DNA of 64,000 bases from DATMER01 sp963844885 (GTDB lineage Bacteria > Acidobacteriota > Thermoanaerobaculia > Multivoradales > UBA5704), in contig CAWJQA010000006.1 in NCBI GenBank assembly GCA_963844885.1, positions 62,001 through 126,000 of the forward strand, given 5' to 3'. How positions within the stretch are numbered: position 1 is the first letter of the stretch; the number at the start of each line of letters is the position of its first letter. The translations under genes were made by a program, and so were the position numbers. A model generated the notes under the pieces. The model made no database searches. It saw only the letters and a program-made list of their open reading frames with translations, and had not been told where the DNA came from. Below are positions 8,735 to 14,915 of this stretch, piece after piece.

Positions 8735-9505
8735 ATGACCGAGGCCGTCCTCCTCAAGCTCGGCGGGAGCCTGATCACCGAGAAGACGGACGCTCGGGGG
8801 CTGACCCGGCCGGTGGTGATCGCCCGGCTGGCCGCGGAGATCGCACGCGCCGCGCCGCGGATGCCCGAACGCATCGTCCTCGGCCACGGCAGCGGCTCCT
8901 TCGGCCATGTCGCCGCCCGGGAGCACGGGATCGCGGGCGGCCTCCGCTCCCCCGCCCAGCTCCCCGGCATCTCGCTCACCCAGGAGCGCGCCGCGGCTCT
9001 TCACCGCGAGGTGCTCTCGGCGCTCGCCGCGGCCGGCCTCGCCCCCTTCTCCATCGCGCCGTCGAGCTGCGCCGTCTTCGCGGGCGGGAAGCCGGCCGGG
9101 ATGGCCGACGAGCCGCTCCGCCTGGCTCTCCAGGCCGGGCTCCTCCCGGTGGTCTACGGCGACGTGGTCATGGACCGCAAGCAGGGGGTGGCCATCTGCT
9201 CGACCGAACGGATCCTGGAGATGCTGGCCGCCCGCCTCCCCGTCCGGAGGGTGCTCTGGCTGGGCGAGACCGACGGCGTCTACGGCGGGGACGGCCGCAC
9301 GATCCCCGCCCTGTCCAACCTCGAAGGCCTGGAATTCGCATCCCCGGCCGGAACCGACGTGACCGGCGGCATGCGCCACCGGGTTGAGACCGCGCTCGCG
9401 CTGGCGCGCCTGGGGGTCCGGTCGGTGATCTTCAACGGGCTCACACCCGGGCTGCTGGAGCGGGCGCTTCTCGGCGAAACAGTGCCGGGTACCGAGATCT
9501 CCTGA
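8735..9505 (+). CDS. Isopentenyl phosphate kinase
   Basis: A 256-residue amino acid kinase-fold protein that phosphorylates isopentenyl phosphate to IPP. LKLGGSLIT (Lys8) opens the protein, GHGSGSFGHVAA carries the His (residue 58) that is diagnostic of IPK against other family members, and TDVTGGM closes the nucleotide site. UMP kinases and glutamate 5-kinases lack the GSFGH histidine. It lies 16 nt after the decarboxylase and is the last gene of the mevalonate operon. IPK is best known from archaea, plants and a few Chloroflexi such as Roseiflexus, where it completes the alternative mevalonate pathway. The gene neighbourhood supports that role here. Confidence 0.88.
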   Translation: MTEAVLLKLGGSLITEKTDARGLTRPVVIARLAAEIARAAPRMPERIVLGHGSGSFGHVAAREHGIAGGLRSPAQLPGISLTQERAAALHREVLSALAAAGLAPFSIAPSSCAVFAGGKPAGMADEPLRLALQAGLLPVVYGDVVMDRKQGVAICSTERILEMLAARLPVRRVLWLGETDGVYGGDGRTIPALSNLEGLEFASPAGTDVTGGMRHRVETALALARLGVRSVIFNGLTPGLLERALLGETVPGTEIS

Positions 9506-9797
9506 GATCCAGGTACAAGCGGATCCGCCCGACCGGATGGAGGTCTGCAGCCCTCAGTGGCCGGAAGCGAAGGAGGAACTGGGCGGCTGCGAGAAAAATC
9601 CACCCTGTTTCGCAAGGCGAAAGGCGATGTTCTTGTCCCGCGTCGAGTCGGTACGTTCCCGTGCGACCGTAAGGCGACGATCCCCTGCACTGCCCGAGCC
9701 CGAACGACGGCTCGAGGTGAAGGCCAGTCGGTGCCAAGGTGCCGTCGAGTGCCTGAAAAGCTTCCGGATCGCGCAAGACATCTTCGAGGACGACAAC
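9506..9797. other. Gene-poor stretch after the isoprenoid operon
   Basis: No convincing gene is seen. The reverse strand here would encode the C-terminal part of the squalene/phytoene synthase at 9798-10544, but none of its three frames shows the expected helices. It is either a decayed tail or too damaged by indels to read. Confidence 0.4.
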
Positions 9798-10544
9798 TCA
9801 TCCTGGCCTGCGCGCGCGCCGGGTCGAGGCCCTGGAACGCTTCGCGCGGCTAAGCTTCAGGACCCGAGCCGGGAAGAGGTTCTCGGCGGGTCGCCAGTGG
9901 GCGGCCGAGGTGCGCAGGATGTGTCCCAGATAGGCAAAAATACCCAACTGGCGCCCGCTACCAAGAAGATCGAAGCCCTCGGGAAGGCAATAAGGCTCGC
10001 CGACGGCAGGGCTACGTGATGCCACCAAATAGAGATAGATAGTGGTCGGCGCCACGGCAGCACCCTCCGCATAGTCCAAGAAGTCGAGATAAGTTGCGAA
10101 CCGTTGGCACTCGAGGTCTCGGTGCATGGCGACAAAAAAATTGCGCCACAGTACTTCGGGCACGGGAAAGCGCCGGCTCGCATCGGCGAAGGCACGCAAG
10201 AGGTCCGGGACGTCCGCAGGCAGACCCTCGGGGATTTCAGTGTAAACGGGGACGGCACCGGCTCTGCACGCCTCGACGGCCCGTTCCCAGAACTCCACCA
10301 CACTGTGCTCGAAATTCCTCGTCTCCGGAGCGAGCTCGGCCCGCGAGGGAATGGCGTCTATGCGGTCGTCGACTAGGCGCATGACCGCGTAGAGAGCACA
10401 GAAGGCTCGATATTTTTCAGGGTCCGCGAAGTAACGACTGACAAGATACAGATTGTTTTGATCTTTGGCAGCGATGATCTCAGCGACCGCATAGGAAGCT
10501 GCCAAAGACTCGTTCTCTCTAACTTCGTCGCTCAGGAATGTCAT
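9798..10544 (-). CDS. Squalene/phytoene synthase family protein, apparently C-terminally truncated
   Basis: Head-to-head prenyl transferase family, which makes squalene or phytoene from two prenyl diphosphates. Visible family marks are YLVSRYFADPEKYRAFCALY and the first Asp motif in MRLVDDRID near residue 60, HRDLECQRFATYLDFLDY, YAEGAAVAPTTIYLYLV, and GIFAYLGHILR where the second Asp motif should follow. After ILR the sequence loses similarity (TSAAHWRPAENLF), so the second Asp-rich motif and about 90 C-terminal residues are missing or frameshifted. The ATG at 10544 follows AAAGGA and is preferred over 10586. Its base composition is less GC-rich than its neighbours. Activity is doubtful if the sequence is correct. 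Confidence 0.65.
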   Translation of the reverse strand: MTFLSDEVRENESLAASYAVAEIIAAKDQNNLYLVSRYFADPEKYRAFCALYAVMRLVDDRIDAIPSRAELAPETRNFEHSVVEFWERAVEACRAGAVPVYTEIPEGLPADVPDLLRAFADASRRFPVPEVLWRNFFVAMHRDLECQRFATYLDFLDYAEGAAVAPTTIYLYLVASRSPAVGEPYCLPEGFDLLGSGRQLGIFAYLGHILRTSAAHWRPAENLFPARVLKLSRAKRSRASTRRARRPG

Positions 10545-10740
10545 AAGTCCTTTCGGTATCCCTCCAGCCTGAAGCCGACCGGCCATCGCTCGTCGAGTTG
10601 AAATTGTACCTTAAGCGCTCGCTTACAGCAATGACCGCAGCCGATGACCCTGGGCCTCCAGAAATGTCATAAACGGAATCAAGTAGCCGATGGACACCGC
10701 TGCAAGCTCCTTTAATTGAAACCCCCACGTGGGGGTTGCC

Positions 10741-11242
10741 TCCATGCGAGCAGGATCCGGCCTTGATGATCTCCTCCTGGAGCTGGCTGAGCGATCTGCC
10801 CGTCTCTTCGACGCACTTCCTCAGGTGCGCGATCGCCTCTTCAACAAGGAGGCGTCGGTTGGACTTGAGCGCTGCATGGCCTCTCCCCCGCCGCCATCGA
10901 GCTGACGCGCGAGCACACCCTCCGCACCACCTTCGGCATGGCCGGCTTCGTCGACCGCATCGGCGACGACGGCGAGATGCGCCTGGAGAGCCTGTCCGAC
11001 CTGCGCCACTACTGCTACGTGGTGGCGGGCATCGTGGGTGAGCTGCTCACCGAGCTGTTCCTGCTGAAACGCCCCGAGTTTGGCGCCGGTCGCGGCCTCG
11101 CTGCGGGAACGTTCGCGCCCTTTCGGCGAAGCCCTCCAACTCGTCAACATCCTCAAGGACTCCGCCTCGGCACCCAGGGTCGGCGCTACCTGCCTGAGGT
11201 CGCTCGATTCCAACAGCGCCCGCAAGCCGAAGATCGATCCCA
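10741..11242 (+). pseudogene. Second squalene/phytoene synthase remnant (C-terminal half, frameshifted)
   Basis: Reading across frames gives a chain typical of the second half of squalene synthases: DDLLLELAERSARLFDALP, then GMAGFVDRIGD, YCYVVAGIVGELLTELFLL near 11000-11060, and FGEALQLVNILKDSAS near 11130-11165 with a second Asp-type motif, then RRYLPEVARF. At least two frame changes are needed. The N-terminal half with the first Asp-rich motif is absent; instead the promoter side of the opposite-strand synthase lies upstream. It could be a truncated duplicate or a badly sequenced gene. The two remnants are head to head beside the mevalonate operon. Confidence 0.6.
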
Positions 11243-11632
11243 ATGGCGAGATGCCCGCGGCGCACCAGCGCCCTGAAGCCGGCCATCCGACAACGTCCTG
11301 AACCAGGCAGAACGCCGGTGCCGAGCGTGGCCCGGGCCTTCATCGCCGGTCCCGGTCGAGAATGGGCGCCGGAGGGGCAGCAAAGGGAACGCAGTAATCC
11401 CGCTGGAGCTCCGGGCGCCATCGACACCGCTGGGGCCGGTACCGGATCTCATCCTCATAACCCGCCATGCCACGAAGTGGAGTGTGCCACGCACTCACAT
11501 CGGCCACATCGCGAGCGATGCGACTCTGGATCCGCAACGAGCCATCGTTGTGGAGTGGAACTCTCCGGGGCCGGCGCCAATCCCGCCGTCACCGGACCTG
11601 GGCGGGCGAACCGAATCTCCGAGGTGAACCCG
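11243..11632. other. Unassigned stretch between synthase remnant and aminopeptidase
   Basis: Open frames exist on both strands but none has a recognisable domain or a good start. The tract may hold the tail of the squalene synthase remnant (a GAGAN-like stretch near 11560) and the promoter of the aminopeptidase gene. I see no RNA gene or clear repeat. Confidence 0.3.
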
Positions 11633-13558
11633 ATGAAGCTGCTCCCTGCTCGTCCTCCTCGGCACCCTGCCGTTCCTGGCCGCCTGCGCCGGACCAGCCG
11701 CAGCCTGTCGACGGCGGTGGTGAAGCCCGCCGCACCGGCGGTGCACCGCGCAGCCCGGCTCGTGCGCGACCCCCACTCCTTCTCGCACCCGGACGAGGTC
11801 GCGGTCGATCACCTGAAGCTCGACCTCACCGTCGACTTCGACAAGCGCCAGCTCACCGGCCGCGCCAGCCTGCGGCTCACCAACCGCACCGGCGCCGGCC
11901 GGGTTATCCTGGACACCCGCGACCTCACCGTCCGGCGCGTGACTCTCGACAATGGTACTGGCAAAGAAGCGGGCAAAGAAGCGGAGGCCCCCTTCACCCT
12001 CGGCGACGAGGTCGAGTTTCTGGGCCGGCCGCTGGAGATCGAGATCCAGCCAGACACCCAGTGGGTCCACGTGGACTACTCCACCAGCCCGGACGCCGCG
12101 GCTCTCCAGTGGCTCAACCCCGAGCAGACCACGGCGGGACGGCGGCCGTTCCTCCTCACCCAGTCCCAGGCCATCCTGGCGCGCACCTGGGCGCCGGTCC
12201 AGGACACGCCGGGCGTGCCGCATGACCTACGAGGCCACGATGCGCGTGCCCAAGGACCTGTTGGCGCTGATGAGCGCCGAAAACCCGACGCGGAAGAACG
12301 CCGACGGCGTCTACCAGTTCCGGATGCCGCAGCGCATCCCGTCCTACCTGCTCGCGCTGGCCGTGGGCGACCTGGAATTCCGGCCGCTCGGACCGCGCGC
12401 GGGCGTCTACGCCGAGCCCAGCGTCGTCGAGCAGGCCGCCTGGGAGCTCGCCGACACGCCGAAGATGATCGACGCGGCCGAGAAGCTCTACGGTCCATAC
12501 CGCTGGGGCCGCTACGACGTCCTGATCCTCCCTTCCAGCTTTCCGTTCGGCGGCATGGAGAACCCGCGCCTCACCTTCGCGACCCCGACGATTCTGGCGC
12601 GCGACCGGTCTCTGGTCTCCCTCGTCGCCCACGAGCTGGCCCACTCCTGGTCCGGCAACCTGGTGACCAACTCCACCTGGAACGACTTCTGGCTCAACGA
12701 AGGCTTCACCACCTACGTCGAAGGCCGGATCATGGAAGCCCTCTACGGCAAGGACATACGCCGACATGCTGGCCGTCCTGGGCCGCCAGGATCTCAAAGA
12801 CGCCTTCGATCAGCTCGGCGGCCCGGCCAGCCCGGACACCCGGCTCCACCTGGAGCTGGCCGGCCGCGATCCGAGACGAGGGATCGGGAACCGTCGCCTA
12901 CGAGAAAGGCGCGCTCTTCCTGCGCACGCTCGAGCAGGCGGTAGGCCGCCAGCGTTTCGACAAGTTCCTCCACGGCTACTTCGACACGTTCGCCTTCCAG
13001 TCCATGGACAGCGCCCGTTTCGTCGAGTATCTGAAGAAGAACCTTTTAGCTGGAGACGAGGCGAAGGCCGCGGAGCTGAAGATCCAGGAATGGGTATACG
13101 AGCCGGGTCTGCCGTCGAACGCCATCGAAGTGCGCTCCGCCGCCTTCGCCAAGGTGGACAAGGCCATCGCGGCGCTTCCCGACCTGAGCCAGCTTCAGAC
13201 CCAGGACTGGACCACCCACCACTGGGTCCATTTCATTCGCAATCTTCCCCAGCCGCTGGATGTCCGGACAATGACTCGGCTCGACGACGCGTTCCACTTC
13301 TCGGACTCCAACAACTCGGAGATCCTGAACGTCTGGCTCGTGCTCGCGATCCAGAGCCGTTACGAGCGGGCTTATCCCGCGCTGGAGCGGTTCCTGACCA
13401 GCATGGGCCGGCGCAAGTTCCTCGAGCCGCTCTACACCGAGCTGGCCAAGACCCCGGCGGGCACCGAGATGGCCCTCCGCATCTACAAGAAAGCGCGCCC
13501 GGGTTACCACTCGGTGGCGCGCCAGACCGTCGACGAAATCCTCGACTGGAGGGGATGA
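11633..13558 (+). CDS. M1 family aminopeptidase, leukotriene A4 hydrolase-like, lipoprotein (frameshifted)
   Basis: A zinc aminopeptidase acting on peptide N-termini. The active site is intact: GGMENPRLTFATP, then HELAHSWSGN and the second zinc Glu in NEGFTTYVE. The N-terminal beta domain starts at RDPHSFSHPDEV, and the C-terminal helical domain ends in ARQTVDEILDW. ATG at 11633 with one base removed gives a lipoprotein signal of the form MKLLLLVLLG...LAAC; the frame must then return. Further shifts lie near 12222, 12757 and 12875, each +1, with conserved protein on both sides. Corrected length is about 640 residues. It is followed after 0-3 nt by the small helical protein. Sequencing error is more likely than decay. 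Confidence 0.85.
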   Translation: MKLLPARPPRHPAVPGRLRRTSRSLSTAVVKPAAPAVHRAARLVRDPHSFSHPDEVAVDHLKLDLTVDFDKRQLTGRASLRLTNRTGAGRVILDTRDLTVRRVTLDNGTGKEAGKEAEAPFTLGDEVEFLGRPLEIEIQPDTQWVHVDYSTSPDAAALQWLNPEQTTAGRRPFLLTQSQAILARTWAPVQDTPGVPHDLRGHDARAQGPVGADERRKPDAEERRRRLPVPDAAAHPVLPARAGRGRPGIPAARTARGRLRRAQRRRAGRLGARRHAEDDRRGREALRSIPLGPLRRPDPPFQLSVRRHGEPAPHLRDPDDSGARPVSGLPRRPRAGPLLVRQPGDQLHLERLLAQRRLHHLRRRPDHGSPLRQGHTPTCWPSWAARISKTPSISSAARPARTPGSTWSWPAAIRDEGSGTVAYEKGALFLRTLEQAVGRQRFDKFLHGYFDTFAFQSMDSARFVEYLKKNLLAGDEAKAAELKIQEWVYEPGLPSNAIEVRSAAFAKVDKAIAALPDLSQLQTQDWTTHHWVHFIRNLPQPLDVRTMTRLDDAFHFSDSNNSEILNVWLVLAIQSRYERAYPALERFLTSMGRRKFLEPLYTELAKTPAGTEMALRIYKKARPGYHSVARQTVDEILDWRG

Positions 13559-13870
13559 ATGATGAACGACCGCCATACCGAGCACTGGGAGCGCCTGAAG
13601 AAGTGCGTCCTGGAAGGTCCCGGCGAGCTCGAATCCAGCGTGCGCCAGACCATCGCGGAAGAGAGAGCGGTCGGCAGCGTGCCGCCGGTCCTCCTCCCCT
13701 ACCTGGAAAAGGTCGCCTACCGCGCCTACACCGTCACGGACGAGGACGTCGAAGCGTTGAAGAAGGCCGGGATCTCCGAAGACCGGATCTTCGAAGCCAC
13801 CGCCGCCGCCGCCGTCGGAGCCGGCCTCAAGCGGCTTCGGATGGGACTGTCCGTCCTGGGAAGAGAGTGA
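13559..13870 (+). CDS. Small helical protein related to AhpD/CMD-type proteins, lacks active-site cysteines
   Basis: A 103-residue, mostly helical protein. VTDEDVEALKKAGISEDRI matches in style the part of AhpD/carboxymuconolactone decarboxylase-like proteins after the CxxC motif (compare PDDVEPLKAAGLTDEAIRD in the next gene), but it has only one Cys near its N-terminus. It looks like a partner subunit or divergent paralogue of the selenoprotein candidate that starts 4 nt after its stop. Two ATGs (13559 and 13562) lie after GGAGG; I list the first. Function is unknown; the coupling with an AhpD-like redox protein suggests that the two act together. Confidence 0.7.
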   Translation: MMNDRHTEHWERLKKCVLEGPGELESSVRQTIAEERAVGSVPPVLLPYLEKVAYRAYTVTDEDVEALKKAGISEDRIFEATAAAAVGAGLKRLRMGLSVLGRE

Positions 13871-13874
13871 GGCC

Positions 13875-14474
13875 ATGCCCCTGCGCCTGAACAAGCTCCG
13901 CACCGGCCACAGTTGGTTCTACAAGCTGAAGTTCAGAGTCATGCCGAAAGCGGTGGGATTCCCGCCGAACGACGTGATCCGCACCCTCACCTATCGTCCG
14001 AAGTTCTTCGGCGACGCCTTCTCGGACGTAGTCCAGAGCGTCCTCCGTGGGCCGTCGTTCTGGACCGTGGCCGAGCGCGAGTTTTTCGCCGGCTACGTCT
14101 CGGTCCGCAACCAGTGCATGTTCTGAACGGCCTCCCACGCCGCGGTCGCGGCGGAGGCCGATGAGTCGATGAAGCAGGTGGTGGCGGGAGGCATGAGCGA
14201 GCCCTGGAAGACCGAGCTTCTCCGGCCGGAAGTCCAGGCGATCCTCCCGTTCCTGGAGAAGCTGACCCTCCTCCCGGAAGAGATCACGCCGGACGACGTA
14301 GAGCCTCTCAAGGCCGCTGGCCTGACCGATGAAGCCATCCGGGACGCGATCGCCGTCTGCGCCGCCTTCAACATCATCGACCGGCTCGCCGACGCCTTCA
14401 GCTTCGACGTGCCGCCCGCGGAGCAGATGCGGGGGGCGGCGCGGTTTCTTTTGAAGAAGGGCTACGAGCTGTAG
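13875..14474 (+). CDS. AhpD-like peroxidase-family selenoprotein candidate (TGA = Sec at residue 84)
   Basis: Two open stretches in one frame are separated only by a TGA at 14124-14126. Read through, they make a single 199-residue AhpD/CMD-like protein. The active-site motif of the family is CxxCxxxH; here it reads C81-M-F-U84-T-A-S-H88, with the TGA exactly at the second, resolving Cys. REFFAGYVSVRNQ precedes it and HAAVAAEADESMKQVV follows, as in AhpD-like helices. A 12-bp stem-loop with a GGTC apical loop begins 2 nt after the TGA (14129-14159). It starts 4 nt after the helical partner gene. The likely role is thiol/selenol-based peroxide or disulfide reduction. A TGC-to-TGA error is the main alternative, but it would not explain the hairpin. 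Ordinary gene callers would split this gene. Confidence 0.82.
14129..14159 (+). promoter_or_regulatory. SECIS-like stem-loop directly downstream of the in-frame TGA
   Basis: GGCCTCC (14129-14135) pairs with GGAGGCC (14153-14159); inside it, after a 3-nt bulge CAC, GCCGC (14139-14143) pairs with GCGGC (14148-14152). The apical loop is GGTC (14144-14147) and begins 18 nt after the TGA. Bacterial SECIS elements are described as hairpins in the coding region just after the UGA with a small loop carrying G in its first positions; E. coli fdhF has GGUC in its loop. Position, loop and stem strength all fit. Confidence 0.78.
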
Positions 14475-14520
14475 GCTCCCCCCGGGGGGATGCATCTGGC
14501 GACGCGCTGGACAGGAAGAC

Positions 14521-14903
14521 GACTCTGCAACTGGGGAGTCGACTCTGCAACTGAGGAGTCGACTCTGCAACTGGGGAGTCGACTCTGCGACTGGGGAGTC
14601 GACTCTGCAACTGGGAAGTCGACTCTGCGACTGGGGAGTCGACTCTGCGACTGGGGAGTCGACTCTGCGACTGGGGAGTCGACTCTGCAACTGAGGAGTC
14701 GACTCTGCAACTGAGGAGTCGACTCTGCAACTGGGGAGTCGACTCTGCGACTGGGGAGTCGACTCTGCGACTGGGGAGTCGACTCTGCAACTGGGGAGTT
14801 GACTCTGCAACTGGGGAGTCGACTCTGCGACTGGGAAGTCGACTCTGCAACCGGGGAGTCGACTCTGCAACTGGGGAGTCGACTCTGCAACTGGGAAGTC
14901 GAC
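14521..14903. repeat. Tandem array of nineteen 20-bp repeats
   Basis: Nineteen consecutive units of exactly 20 bp (14521-14900), consensus GACTCTGCRACTGRGRAGTC, with almost no indels and R-type substitutions at three places (one unit ends in GTT instead of GTC, another has ACC instead of ACT). Unit junctions form the palindrome GAGTCGACTC. The array fills the space between the convergent selenoprotein gene and RND exporter gene. Because 20 is not a multiple of 3, a reading frame through it has a 60-bp period. There are no spacers, so it is not CRISPR. Possible roles: bidirectional terminator, protein-binding array, or neutral minisatellite. Confidence 0.95.
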
Positions 14904-14915
14904 ACGGTGCCTGCG

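Noticed and set aside
14124..14126. TGA as an ordinary stop separating two small genes
   Set aside because: Same frame continues with matching AhpD-type sequence, the TGA replaces the conserved second Cys, and a SECIS-like hairpin follows directly.
14521..14903. CRISPR array
   Set aside because: Repeats are directly adjacent with no unique spacers, and no cas genes are near.
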